A DNA stretch of 64,000 bases from Nakamurella multipartita DSM 44233 (GTDB lineage Bacteria > Actinomycetota > Actinomycetes > Mycobacteriales > Nakamurellaceae). Shown piece by piece: positions 25,136 through 33,557 of the stretch. The stretch's first letter is position 1. The number at the start of each line of letters is the position of its first letter. The notes beneath the pieces were generated by a model that worked only from the letters and a program-made list of their open reading frames with translations, had not been told where the DNA came from and made no database searches. The position numbers were made by a program, and so were the translations under genes. Location of the stretch: positions 620,001 to 684,000 of the forward strand of contig NC_013235.1 of assembly GCF_000024365.1 (NCBI RefSeq). The letters are read 5' to 3'.

Positions 25136-26125
25136 TCAGGGGGCGTCCAGGTCGACCGCGTCCGCGCCGCCGGGATCGGGACGGCCGTCCCGCTCGTCCC
25201 GGTCGGCCCACTGAAGCAGCTGATCGATCGGGAACACGGCCTGGTCGATGCCGGCGTGCAGGTCGCCCAGCTCGGCGTAGCGGGCCGGCACGGTGGCTAT
25301 CGTGAAATCGTCGGGGAGGACGTCGTCGATCTCGGTCCAGCGGATCGGGGTGGAGACGGTGCCGCGGGGCGTGCCCCGGACCGAATAGGCGGACGCGATG
25401 GTGTGGTCGCGCGCGTTCTGGTTGTAGTCGACGAACAGCATCGCCGGGTCGCGGTCCTTGCGCCACCAGGCGGTGGTGACGTCCTGCGGCGCGCGGCGCT
25501 CCACCTCGCGGGCGAAGGCCAGCGCGGCCCGGCGCACGTCGGCGAAACCCCACTGCGGCGGGATGCGGACGTAGATGTGCAGGCCCTTGCCGCCGGAGGT
25601 CTTCGGCCAGCCGACCGCGCCGAGTTCGTCGAGCACCTCGTGCGCGACGTGCGCGACCCGGCGGACCCGGGCGAAATCGCAGTCCGGCATGGGGTCCAGG
25701 TCGATCCGCCACTCGTCGGGTTTCTCGGTGTCGGCCCGCCGCGAGTTCCAGGGGTGGAACTCGACGGTGGACATCTGGACCGCCCAGATCACGCTGGCCA
25801 GCTCGGTGACGCACAGCTCGTCGGCGGTGCGCTTGAAGCGGGGGAAGAACAAGGTGACCGTCTGCACCCACGGCGGGGCGCCCCGGGGCAGCCGCTTCTG
25901 GTGCACCTTGTCCCCGGCCAGGCCCTCGGGAAAGCGGTGCATCATGCAGGGCCGCTCGCGCAGCGCGTTGACGATGCCGTCGCCGACGGACAGGTAGTAC
26001 TCGACCAGGTCCAGCTTGGTCGCGCCGGTCGCCGGGAAGTACACCCGCTCGGGGTGGGTGACGCGCACGGTGCGCTCGCCCACGGTCAGCTCAACGGGTT
26101 CGCTGGTGTCGCGGGAGCGGGCCAC
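25136..26125 (-). CDS. Stand-alone LigD-type polymerase/primase
   Basis: A 329-residue archaeo-eukaryotic primase-fold polymerase of the kind fused into LigD for non-homologous end joining, here without ligase or phosphoesterase domains. Visible are RVYFPATGATKLDLVEYY, the metal-binding WRIDLDPMPDCDF (D-x-D), and TSGGKGLHIYV (S-x-G-x-K-G-x-H). Family members add ribonucleotides at DNA breaks. GTG 26125 is at the conserved N-terminus. No Ku or ligase gene is nearby, so its partners must be elsewhere. Confidence 0.9.
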   Translation of the reverse strand: MARSRDTSEPVELTVGERTVRVTHPERVYFPATGATKLDLVEYYLSVGDGIVNALRERPCMMHRFPEGLAGDKVHQKRLPRGAPPWVQTVTLFFPRFKRTADELCVTELASVIWAVQMSTVEFHPWNSRRADTEKPDEWRIDLDPMPDCDFARVRRVAHVAHEVLDELGAVGWPKTSGGKGLHIYVRIPPQWGFADVRRAALAFAREVERRAPQDVTTAWWRKDRDPAMLFVDYNQNARDHTIASAYSVRGTPRGTVSTPIRWTEIDDVLPDDFTIATVPARYAELGDLHAGIDQAVFPIDQLLQWADRDERDGRPDPGGADAVDLDAP

Positions 26126-26153
26126 CGGATCAACGTACCCAGCCGGCCCGCGA

Positions 26154-26810
26154 TCAGCTCAGGAGACCGGCCACGGCCTCATCGATCGGGGTGTCCCCGG
26201 CCACCAGCTCCAGGGTCAGCCCGGCGGTGCGGGGCTCGTCCAGCAGGGCCAGCAGCACCGCCGCGACGTCCTCGCGGGGCACCTGCCCGCGTCCGGTGTG
26301 CTCGGCCAGGTGAACCAGCCCGGTGCCTGACTCCATGGTCAGCGCCCCCGGGCGCAGGATCGTCCAGTCCAGGTCGCGGGTCCGCAGGTCGTCGTCGGCG
26401 GCCTTCTTGGCCACCAGGTAGGCGGCGAAGACCTCGTCGGTGCCCGGCGGGGGCGGGGCGTCCGCGCCCATCGACGACACCATGACGTAGCGGCGGACCC
26501 CGGCCAGTTCGCAGGCCTGGGCGAGCAGCACGGCGGCGCCGCGGTCGACGGTGTCCTTGCGGGCCACGCCGCTGCCCGGTCCGGCGCCGGCGGCGAAGAC
26601 GACCGCGTCGGCGCCGTCCAGGATCCTGGCCAGGTCCTGCGCCGATCCGGATTCCAGATCGAAGACCAGGGGATGCGCGCCGAGGGCGACGACGTCGGCC
26701 TCCTGCGCCAGGGAGCGGATCAGGCTGATCGCGTGCTCCTCGCGCTCGCCGAGCAGCCTGGCCAGCCGCAACCCGATCTTGCCGTGTCCACCCGCGATGA
26801 CGACCCGCAT
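26154..26810 (-). CDS. NAD(P)-binding epimerase-like protein (YhfK/SDR atypical)
   Basis: A 218-residue Rossmann protein: VVIAGGHGKIGLRLARLL (cofactor glycines at residues 7-11), AVVFAAGAG, RYVMVSSMGAD and a YLVAKKAADDDLR segment where the SDR Tyr-x3-Lys would lie. It resembles the atypical SDR5 group related to flavin reductases and NmrA, often of unknown substrate. It is 28 bp upstream of, and co-oriented with, the LigD-type polymerase. The ATG was set at the conserved MRVVIAGG start. Confidence 0.82.
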   Translation of the reverse strand: MRVVIAGGHGKIGLRLARLLGEREEHAISLIRSLAQEADVVALGAHPLVFDLESGSAQDLARILDGADAVVFAAGAGPGSGVARKDTVDRGAAVLLAQACELAGVRRYVMVSSMGADAPPPPGTDEVFAAYLVAKKAADDDLRTRDLDWTILRPGALTMESGTGLVHLAEHTGRGQVPREDVAAVLLALLDEPRTAGLTLELVAGDTPIDEAVAGLLS

Positions 26811-26892
26811 AGGCCCACCGTACGCACCGTCACCGGGGTGGCCCACCGGGGCGGGCCGTGCCGTCCGGCCGGCGCCTTGACATCATCGTCAA

Positions 26893-27366
26893 GTGCCCGA
26901 CTGGCTCAGCTTGGTGCTGGCGATGGTTCCCATCGTCCTGGCGGCTGCCTTCGGCACCCGGCAGGTCATCTACTCCAAGCGGGCCCGGGAGTGGCCGGCG
27001 GTCCCGTCGGGGTGGGTCCGGGCGCAGGGCGTGGTCGTCGACGAGCAGGCGCTGGGCCGCCGCCGACCGGCCAAAGACGGCACTGCGCAACGCATTCGCC
27101 GGCCGGTGATCACCTTCCGGGCGGCCGACGGGCGGGAGATCACCTTCACCTCGCGGATCCGGGCGGCCGGCACCCCGGGCGTCGGCTCGCTGGTGGAGGT
27201 CTACCACGACCCGTTCGACCCGACTATGGCCAGCATCGCCCCGCAGTCCCTGCCCAACGTGGTGCCGGCCCTGGGGCTGGCCGAAAAGTGGGTCGTGGTC
27301 AACATCTGGATCATGGTGGTGGTGATCGGCGTGATCATCGGGCTGGTCGTCCTGCACCGGTCCTGA
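26893..27366 (+). CDS. DUF3592 membrane protein
   Basis: A 157-residue protein with one N-terminal helix (SLVLAMVPIVLAAAFG), a soluble middle domain (ARGVV-type fold: WVRAQGVVVDEQAL, ITFRAADGREITF, VEVYHDPFDP) and one C-terminal helix (IWIMVVVIGVIIGLVVL). This is the DUF3592 layout; function unknown. It starts with GTG 26893 and has no gene partner on the same strand. Confidence 0.75.
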   Translation: MPDWLSLVLAMVPIVLAAAFGTRQVIYSKRAREWPAVPSGWVRAQGVVVDEQALGRRRPAKDGTAQRIRRPVITFRAADGREITFTSRIRAAGTPGVGSLVEVYHDPFDPTMASIAPQSLPNVVPALGLAEKWVVVNIWIMVVVIGVIIGLVVLHRS

Positions 27367-27577
27367 GGTTTCGGGACCAACTTCCGGGCCTTGCGTGGAA
27401 CCAAGCCGGTGGATGTGCAACACTAGAACTGGTTAGCGCCACCCGCGACGTTTTCGCTGTCGGGTGGATCACCACGATTCTCTGCGTTTCTCGGGTCGCT
27501 CCGACGAAGATAGAAGTCGTCGGCTAGCCCGTGTGGAGCATTCGCTCCCCATGTCGGATTGATCCAAGGAGTTACGC

Positions 27578-27781
27578 ATGGCGCAGGGCACTGTCAAGTG
27601 GTTCAACGCGGAGAAGGGCTTCGGCTTCATCACCCCCAATGAGGGTGGTCCCGATGTGTTCGTTCACTACTCGGAGATCCAGGCCGGCGGCTACCGCTCG
27701 CTCGAGGAGAACCAGCAGGTGACCTACACGGTGACCCAGGGCACCAAGGGCCCGCAGGCCACTCAGGTCACCCCGCTCTAG
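27578..27781 (+). CDS. cspA: Cold shock protein
   Basis: A 67-residue single cold-shock domain that binds single-stranded RNA or DNA and melts structure. RNP1 (KGFGFI, residues 16-21) and RNP2 (VFVHY, residues 31-35) are intact, and the protein starts [16 protein letters not shown] precedes the ATG. About 210 bp separate it from DUF3592, room for the long structured leader typical of csp genes. A strong terminator follows. Confidence 0.97.
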   Translation: MAQGTVKWFNAEKGFGFITPNEGGPDVFVHYSEIQAGGYRSLEENQQVTYTVTQGTKGPQATQVTPL

Positions 27782-27812
27782 TTCTTCCGCTTGACCGCAT
27801 GATCGTCCGGGT

Positions 27813-27837
27813 GGGCGTAGCGATTCTCGCTACGCCC
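27813..27837 (+). terminator. Terminator after cspA
   Basis: A perfect 10-bp stem, GGGCGTAGCG with CGCTACGCCC, around loop ATTCT lies 31 bases after the cspA stop. It may also serve the converging PaaX gene, which ends at 27890. Confidence 0.75.
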
Positions 27838-27889
27838 CTCGACGTATTTCCGCCCGGTGCGCGGTTCAGTTTCCGACCCGGTTCCCGGC

Positions 27890-28720
27890 TCAGCCGGCGA
27901 CCACGGCCCAGACGTGCGCCAGACCCCGTTGCGCCCATCGGTCGTGCAACGAGGCGAAGGTGGACCAGGCCTGCGCCGCCGGCCAGTCCGGCGGCAGCAG
28001 CGTGGCCGGCAGTCCCGGATCGATCCGGGGAAAGACCCGCCACGAATCGATGACCCGCAGGTAGTGGGCGAACGCCTGCTCGTCGGTCAATTCCTCGTCC
28101 GGCACGGCCAGATCGCTGCTGTGTTGCCGCAGGAATTGCTCGTACTGGTCCCGCAGCGCGGGCAGATCCCACCATTGCCCGACCTGAATCGGGCTCAGGT
28201 GATGGGCCTGGAACCAGGTCACGTAGTGGTCCAGATCGGCGGCGGCCAGGACCTGCCGGGTCGGCTCGGCCAGGTGCCGGGGGGCCGCCCAGACACCGGC
28301 GGCGACCGTGCCGAAGCCCAACCAGCTCAGCTCGCTGCGCAGCCGGTGCCGTTGCGCCCGTTCCGATTCCGGCACCGAGAAGACGGCGAGCACCCAGCCG
28401 TCGGCCTCGCTGGTGCTCGGCCGGTGAAAGATGCGGCGATCGCCGCTGTTCAGATCGGCCAGGCCCGCGGCGGTCAGCCGGTAGCCGGCCCGGCCGTCGA
28501 CCCGGTCCGGGTCCAGGAAACCCCGGGCCTTGAGCCGGCTCAGGGCCTGGCGCACCGCGGGTTCGGCCACGCCGGCCGCGGCCAGGCAGCGGATCAGGTC
28601 GGAGACCGCGATGGCGCCGCCGATCTCGCGCAGGAACGACCCGGCGAACGAGACGATCACCGACGACGGGCTGCCCGGCCGGTCCGGAGGCAACACGGCC
28701 GAGCCGGTCGGCGCGGCCAC
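27890..28720 (-). CDS. PaaX-family regulator of the kyn operon
   Basis: A 276-residue regulator with the PaaX N-terminal winged helix (SVIVSFAGSFLREIGGAIAV, VAEPAVRQALSRLKARGFLD), a central segment and a C-terminal PaaX domain. PaaX represses phenylacetate catabolism using a CoA thioester. The position here, 2 bp after kynU and in one operon with kynA, suggests it senses an intermediate of tryptophan breakdown. GTG 28720 is the only sensible start after the kynU stop at 28723. Confidence 0.85.
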   Translation of the reverse strand: MAAPTGSAVLPPDRPGSPSSVIVSFAGSFLREIGGAIAVSDLIRCLAAAGVAEPAVRQALSRLKARGFLDPDRVDGRAGYRLTAAGLADLNSGDRRIFHRPSTSEADGWVLAVFSVPESERAQRHRLRSELSWLGFGTVAAGVWAAPRHLAEPTRQVLAAADLDHYVTWFQAHHLSPIQVGQWWDLPALRDQYEQFLRQHSSDLAVPDEELTDEQAFAHYLRVIDSWRVFPRIDPGLPATLLPPDWPAAQAWSTFASLHDRWAQRGLAHVWAVVAG

Positions 28721-28722
28721 GA

Positions 28723-29976
28723 TCAGTGCGCCGGCGCCGACAGCGTCCGGATGACCTCCATCGCGTCCCAGACCTCGGTGAACGAGGCCGGCAGCGGCGA
28801 GAGCCCGATCCGGATCGCCTGCGGGGCGCGGAAATCGATGAGCACCCCGGCTTCGGTCAGCCGTTGCGAGAGTTCCCGGGCGTCGGGCCGGGCGATGCTG
28901 ACGTGACCGCCGCGCCGGGCCGGGTCGCACGGGCTCATGACGGTGAAGCCCTGCGGCACCAGGGTGTCCTCGGCGATGGCGGTGACCATCTCGGTCAGCG
29001 CAACGGCCTTGGCCCGGATCGCGGCGATGCCGGCCTCGGCGATGACCGCGGCGCCCTCGCGCACTGCGAGCAGGCCCAGCAGCGGCGGGGTGCCGGACAT
29101 CATCGAGCGGATGCCGGCGGCCGGCCGGTAACCCTGCTCCATCTCGAACGAGTCCTGCCGGCCCAGCCAACCCCAGATCGGCTGGTCCAGCCCGGCGTGG
29201 TGCCGGGCGTTGGCGTACAGCAGCGCGGGTGCGCCGGGACCGGCGCCGACGAACTTGTAGGTGCAGCCGACGGCGAAATCGACGTCCCAGGCGTCGAGTT
29301 CGATCTCGGTGGAGCCGACCGAGTGGCACAGGTCCCAGACGACCAGCGCGCCGGCCCGGTGCGCGACCTCGGTGATGGCCGGCGCATCGGCGAGAAACGC
29401 CGACTGGTAGGCGATATGGCTCAACGTGACGACCGCGGTCCGCTCGTCGATGACGGCCGCGACGGCCTCGGGGGTGACGCCGCCGTCGATCGGCGGCTCC
29501 AGCCAGACCAGCTCCAGGCCCAGGTCCCGGGCCAGCGATTCGGCGACATAGCGGTTGGTCGGGAAGTTGTCCCGGTCCAGGATGATCTTGGTGCGACCCG
29601 GCCGCAGGTTCAGCGCGGCCCGCATCGCCTTGTAGAAGTTCACCGTGGTGGAGTCGGCGATGATCGTCTGCCCGGGGGCGGCCCCGAGCGCGGCCGCGGC
29701 CAGCTCGTCACCGACCAGCTCCGGCAGATCCATCCAACCCTCCGACCAGCCGCGGATCAGCCGGCCGGCCCACTGCTCGTGGGTGAACCGCTGCCAGGAA
29801 TCGGCGATCGCGGCCAGCGGCCGGCCCAGGGAGTTGCCGTCCAGGTAGGCCACGACGTCGTCGGTGGCCGGCAGGTAACGGTCCCGGAAGCCGGCCAGCG
29901 GGTCGGTCCGGTCGAGGTCCTGCGCCTGCGCGCGGGTGATCGATCCGGTGATCGCGCCGGTGGTGAGGCTGCTCAT
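28723..29976 (-). CDS. kynU: Kynureninase
   Basis: PLP enzyme cleaving kynurenine to anthranilate and alanine. The 417-residue product shows YLDGNSLGRP, the DNFPTNRYV phosphate-loop region, WDLCHSVG (Asp215) and the Schiff-base Lys241 in CTYKFVGAGPG, followed by GWLGRQDSFEM. The ATG overlaps the kynA TGA (ATGA). Downstream products would be anthranilate, which can re-enter tryptophan synthesis, and alanine. Confidence 0.95.
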   Translation of the reverse strand: MSSLTTGAITGSITRAQAQDLDRTDPLAGFRDRYLPATDDVVAYLDGNSLGRPLAAIADSWQRFTHEQWAGRLIRGWSEGWMDLPELVGDELAAAALGAAPGQTIIADSTTVNFYKAMRAALNLRPGRTKIILDRDNFPTNRYVAESLARDLGLELVWLEPPIDGGVTPEAVAAVIDERTAVVTLSHIAYQSAFLADAPAITEVAHRAGALVVWDLCHSVGSTEIELDAWDVDFAVGCTYKFVGAGPGAPALLYANARHHAGLDQPIWGWLGRQDSFEMEQGYRPAAGIRSMMSGTPPLLGLLAVREGAAVIAEAGIAAIRAKAVALTEMVTAIAEDTLVPQGFTVMSPCDPARRGGHVSIARPDARELSQRLTEAGVLIDFRAPQAIRIGLSPLPASFTEVWDAMEVIRTLSAPAH

Positions 29977-30830
29977 GCGTGCTCCTTGGCCGGGGCGCCG
30001 ATCTCGGTGCGCACGGCGTACAGCTCGGGGAAGAAGGTCAGGGACAGTGCGCGGGACAGGAAAGCCACCCCGGAGGATCCACCGGTGCCCCGCTTGTAGC
30101 CGATGATCCGCTCGACGGTCTTGAGGTGCCGGAACCGCCAGGTCTGGAAGGTGTCCTCGATGTCGACGAGTTCCTCGCACGTCTCGTAGACGTCCCACTG
30201 GTGCTCGGGATCGGCGTACACCGCGGTGAGGATGCCGACCAGCTCTTCGTTGCGGGTGTGCGGCTCGGCGAAGTCGCGCTCGAGCAGCTCGGCCGGGATC
30301 GGGTAGCCGCGCCGGGCCAGGTAGAGCAGGAACTCGTCGTACAGGCTGGGCGCGTGCAGGTCGCGGTCCAGCTGGGCGGCGGTCTGCGGCTCGTGCGCGA
30401 ACACCGCGATCATCGCGCGATTCTTGTTGCCCAGCAGGAACTCCAGCGTCCGGTACTGGGCCGACTGGAAGCCGGAGGACTTGCCCAACACGTCGCGGAA
30501 CTGCGCGTACTCCGACGGCGTCAGGGTGGCCAGCACCGCCCACTGCTCGATCATCTGGCGCTGGATGTGCTTGACCCGGGCCAGCCGCTTCAGCGCGGGA
30601 CCGAGCTCGTCCTGGGCGAGCAGACTGATCGCGGAGCGGATCTCGTGGATGATCAGCTTCATCCACAGCTCGGTGACGTGGTGCACGACGATGAACAGCA
30701 TCTCGTCGTGGTGGTCGGACACCGGCTGCTGTGCGTGCAGCAGTTCGTCCAGGTGCAGGTAGCTGCCGTAGTTCAAACCCTGCAGGTCCCGCTCGATGCC
30801 GTCCTCGAGGGGTCGGATGTTGCCCGTCAT
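29973..30830 (-). CDS. kynA: Tryptophan 2,3-dioxygenase
   Basis: Haem enzyme that opens the indole ring of L-tryptophan to N-formylkynurenine. The 285-residue helical protein has YGSYLHLDELL, HDEMLFIVVHHVTELWMKL (active-site His and haem contacts), SSGFQSAQYR and KRGTGGSSGVAFL, all hallmarks of the family. GGAGG stands before ATG 30830. It heads the kynA-kynU-PaaX operon; a kynurenine formamidase gene, needed between the two steps, is not present here. Confidence 0.96.
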   Translation of the reverse strand: MTGNIRPLEDGIERDLQGLNYGSYLHLDELLHAQQPVSDHHDEMLFIVVHHVTELWMKLIIHEIRSAISLLAQDELGPALKRLARVKHIQRQMIEQWAVLATLTPSEYAQFRDVLGKSSGFQSAQYRTLEFLLGNKNRAMIAVFAHEPQTAAQLDRDLHAPSLYDEFLLYLARRGYPIPAELLERDFAEPHTRNEELVGILTAVYADPEHQWDVYETCEELVDIEDTFQTWRFRHLKTVERIIGYKRGTGGSSGVAFLSRALSLTFFPELYAVRTEIGAPAKEHA

Positions 30831-31207
30831 GGTTGCCTCCGCCGCCACGGTATCGCGTACCTATGACGTGCGTCAAGCAGACGCAATAAACCCGCCCGGC
30901 CCCGGCCTGGCCCGACCCGGCCCGGTCCGGTCCGGCCCGGCACCTGCAGTTGATCATGGGGAGATGGTCGTTCTGGCGGAGCCAGAACGACCATCTCCCC
31001 ATGATCAACACCCAGGCGGGGCCGCGGCGAGGCAAGGCGGGGCGGGGGGTCAGGCGAGGCCGCGGCGGGGCGCTGGGCGGTCACCGTGGGTGCGACAAGA
31101 GTCACTCTTTGCAGCAATCGGCTTGCTATCGGCATGTAGTCCGGGTCAGAATCATGAACGTTCAATCAAATGACACTTCCGTCCGACCGATCTTTGAAGG
31201 AGCGAGC
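30831..31207. other. 377-bp intergenic stretch around a long hairpin
   Basis: No gene is supported here. From 30897 the sequence is a C-rich run of CCCGGCC-like units, then a perfect 29-bp hairpin (30949-31009), then a G-rich run (31018-31078). The last 100 bp are richer in A/T and hold the DoxX promoter region, a palindrome TGAACGTTCA (31155-31164) and the AAGGAG site before the DoxX ATG. Confidence 0.6.
30949..31009. repeat. Perfect 29-bp inverted repeat with 3-base loop
   Basis: Left arm 30949-30977 begins GTTGATCATGGGGAGATGG and ends CGTTCTGGC; the right arm 30981-31009 is its exact reverse complement, and the loop is GGA. At 29 bp without mismatch it is far longer than the terminators in this window. 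Identical arms suggest recent origin or gene conversion, as in REP/BIME or MITE-like elements. It sits between the diverging kynA and DoxX genes. Confidence 0.9.
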
Positions 31208-31651
31208 ATGGCCACCATGACCCGCAGTTCCGATACCTCGACGTCCGCCCGCAGCGCCGTCGCCACCGCCACTGGGTTGGTGGTGCTGCGCGTGGTCCTG
31301 GGCGCGGTGATGATCGTGCACGGCTGGCAGAAGTTCTTCGTGGACGGCATTTCCGGCGTCAGCGGGTTCTTCGGCCAGATGGGCGTCCCGCTGGCTGGAT
31401 TCAGTGCGGCGGCGGTGGCCACGGTCGAGCTCGTCGGCGGCGTCCTGCTGATCCTGGGTCTGGGCACCCGGGTGGTCGGCGCGCTCTACGCCCTGTGCAT
31501 GGTCGGCGCGATCGTGTTCGTGCACGGGGCCAACGGGTTCCTGGCCGCCGCCGGTGGGTACGAGTTCGTCCTCGTGCTGGCCGCCGTCTCGGCCGCGCTG
31601 GCCCTGCTCGGCGGCGGTCGCTACGCGCTGGACGCGCTGATCAAGCGCTGA
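31208..31651 (+). CDS. DoxX-family membrane protein
   Basis: A 147-residue protein with four predicted helices: VVLRVVLGAVMIVHGWQKFF, then FSAAAVATVELVGGVLLIL, VVGALYALCMVGAIVFVH and FVLVLAAVSAALALLGGGR. These match DoxX/SURF4-type proteins linked to redox or thiol stress in actinomycetes. A polar N-terminal arm of about 20 residues precedes helix 1. AAGGAG precedes ATG 31208. It ends 3 bp before the converging cupin gene stop. Confidence 0.87.
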   Translation: MATMTRSSDTSTSARSAVATATGLVVLRVVLGAVMIVHGWQKFFVDGISGVSGFFGQMGVPLAGFSAAAVATVELVGGVLLILGLGTRVVGALYALCMVGAIVFVHGANGFLAAAGGYEFVLVLAAVSAALALLGGGRYALDALIKR

Positions 31652-31653
31652 CC

Positions 31654-32136
31654 TCAGCGGGGCGGCTCGTCCCGGGTGAGCTGGCCGATGCGTTCGGCCG
31701 CCCCCGGGGCGAGCGCCGTCAACTCCTGGCGATCGCCCAGCACGATGTCGTCCCAGCTGAACTCGGGCGCCACCACGGTCGAGACCAGGGTCCAGGCCCC
31801 GGCACTGGACGAACCCTGCCACCACCCGCCCGGCACGTGCAGCTGCGGCAATTGCCCGGCGGCCACGTCGGGGCCCAGCACCACCTCGTGCGCCGCACCG
31901 GTGGGTTCGATCAGCAGCAGCCGCAGCGGCGCGCCCTGATGGTGGAAGTAGACCTCGTCGCTGCCCAGCCGGTGCATGGCCGAGAAATCGCTGCCGATCA
32001 GCATGTACAGGATCGCCGAGATCCCGCCGCCGGTGAAGGTGCGGCGAAACCGCCCGCCCTCCAGGGCGAGCGGCTCCAACTGCAGCGACTGGGCCAGTGC
32101 CCGGCCGGCGTCCAGCTCGGCCGGGTCCGTACTCAT
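31654..32136 (-). CDS. Cupin (DUF985)
   Basis: A 160-residue single-cupin protein. The strands [44 protein letters not shown] and [11 protein letters not shown] are typical of DUF985. The first cupin His/Glu positions are only partly kept (H near 54, E near 60, HH at 64-65), so metal binding is possible but unproven. Its ATG overlaps the trpB2 TGA, so it is co-translated with a tryptophan synthase-like enzyme. Confidence 0.83.
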   Translation of the reverse strand: MSTDPAELDAGRALAQSLQLEPLALEGGRFRRTFTGGGISAILYMLIGSDFSAMHRLGSDEVYFHHQGAPLRLLLIEPTGAAHEVVLGPDVAAGQLPQLHVPGGWWQGSSSAGAWTLVSTVVAPEFSWDDIVLGDRQELTALAPGAAERIGQLTRDEPPR

Positions 32137-33491
32137 GTCAGGACGGGAATCGTCGACAGCGCCGCGTCCAGGTCGGCGTCCGAGAGCCCGGAGTCGACCA
32201 TCCGGTCGTTGAGGTAGGCGTCATAGGCGCCCAGGTCCAGCAGGCCGTGCCCGCACAGCGCCGTCACGATCACCTTCTCCTCGCCGGATTCCTTGCAGGC
32301 CAACGCCTCGCGCATGGTGGCGGCCAGCGCGTGCGTGGGTTCGGGGGCCGGCACGATGCCCTCGGTGCGGGCGAACCGGACCGCGGCGGCGAAGCACTCG
32401 GTCTGCTCGATGGACAGCGCCTCCATCAGCCCGAGCTCGTAAATGTGCGAGATCAGCGGGGCCATGCCGTGATAGCGCAGGCCACCGGCGTGGATCGGGT
32501 CCGGCACGAAATCGTGGCCCAGGGTGTGCATCTTCATCAGCGGCGTGAAGCCGGCGGTGTCGCCGAAGTCGTAGCGGTACTCGCCGCGGGTCAACGACGG
32601 GCACGAGGCCGGCTCGACCGCGCGGATCACCGGGTTCTGCCGGCCGGCCAGCTTCTCCCGCAGGAACGGGAACGCCAGGCCGCCGAAGTTGGAGCCGCCG
32701 CCGGTACAGCCGATCACCAGGTCGGCACCGGTCTCGCCGGCCTTGGCCAGCTGCAGCAGCGCTTCCTCGCCGATCACCGTCTGGTGCAACAGCACGTGAT
32801 TGAGGACCGAGCCCAGCGCGTACTTGGTGTCGGCGGCTCCCGCAGCCTTCTCCACGGCCTCGGAGATGGCGATGCCCAGCGATCCGGGGTGATCCGCGGC
32901 GAACGCCCGCCCGGCCGAGGTCAGCTGGGACGGTGAGCGGTGCACCGTGCCGCCGAACGTCTCGATGACCGTGCGCCGGTAGGGCTTGGCGTCGTAGGAC
33001 GCGCCGACCTGCCAGACCTCGCACTCGACGTCGAACAGCGAGCAGGCGAACGCCAGCGCGGTGCCCCATTGGCCGGCGCCGGTCTCGGTGGTCAGCTTCT
33101 TCACGCCGGCCTTGGCGTTGTAATAGACCTGCGGCACCGCCGTGTTCGGCTTGTGCGAGCCGGCCGGGGAGACGCCCTCGTACTTGTAGTAGATCCGGGC
33201 CGGCGTGCCCAGCGCCTGTTCCAGGCGGTGTGCCCGGAACAGGGGCGAGGGCCGCCACAGCCGGTAGACGTCCTGCACCTCGTCCGGGATCGGGATGTAC
33301 CGCTCGGTCGAGACCTCCTGCAGGATCAGGTCCATCGGGAACAGCGGGGCCAGGTCGTCCGGGCCGACCGGTTCGTGGGTGCCCGGGTGCAGCGGCGGCG
33401 GGGGCGGGGCCGGCAGATCCGGCACGATGTTGTACCAGCTGGTGGGCATCTCGGATTCGTCGAGAAGGTACTTGTGCTGCCGAATGGGCAT
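32133..33491 (-). CDS. trpB2: Tryptophan synthase beta-like protein TrpB2
   Basis: A 452-residue PLP enzyme of the TrpB2 group, which joins indole or a related nucleophile with serine. It has the group's long N-terminal extension (residues 1-90), the Schiff-base Lys114 in [18 protein letters not shown], the phosphate-binding [11 protein letters not shown], and LCGHGLLDL near the C-terminus. No trpA partner is adjacent, as is common for TrpB2. The kynurenine operon lies 1.3 kb away, so both recycle or remove tryptophan; a shared role is speculation. Confidence 0.92.
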   Translation of the reverse strand: MPIRQHKYLLDESEMPTSWYNIVPDLPAPPPPPLHPGTHEPVGPDDLAPLFPMDLILQEVSTERYIPIPDEVQDVYRLWRPSPLFRAHRLEQALGTPARIYYKYEGVSPAGSHKPNTAVPQVYYNAKAGVKKLTTETGAGQWGTALAFACSLFDVECEVWQVGASYDAKPYRRTVIETFGGTVHRSPSQLTSAGRAFAADHPGSLGIAISEAVEKAAGAADTKYALGSVLNHVLLHQTVIGEEALLQLAKAGETGADLVIGCTGGGSNFGGLAFPFLREKLAGRQNPVIRAVEPASCPSLTRGEYRYDFGDTAGFTPLMKMHTLGHDFVPDPIHAGGLRYHGMAPLISHIYELGLMEALSIEQTECFAAAVRFARTEGIVPAPEPTHALAATMREALACKESGEEKVIVTALCGHGLLDLGAYDAYLNDRMVDSGLSDADLDAALSTIPVLT

Positions 33492-33557
33492 CTGCGCCGC
33501 CTTCGCCGTCGAGCTGTTCGGGACTGCGAGGCTACCCGGCCCGGCCGAAGGACCCGA

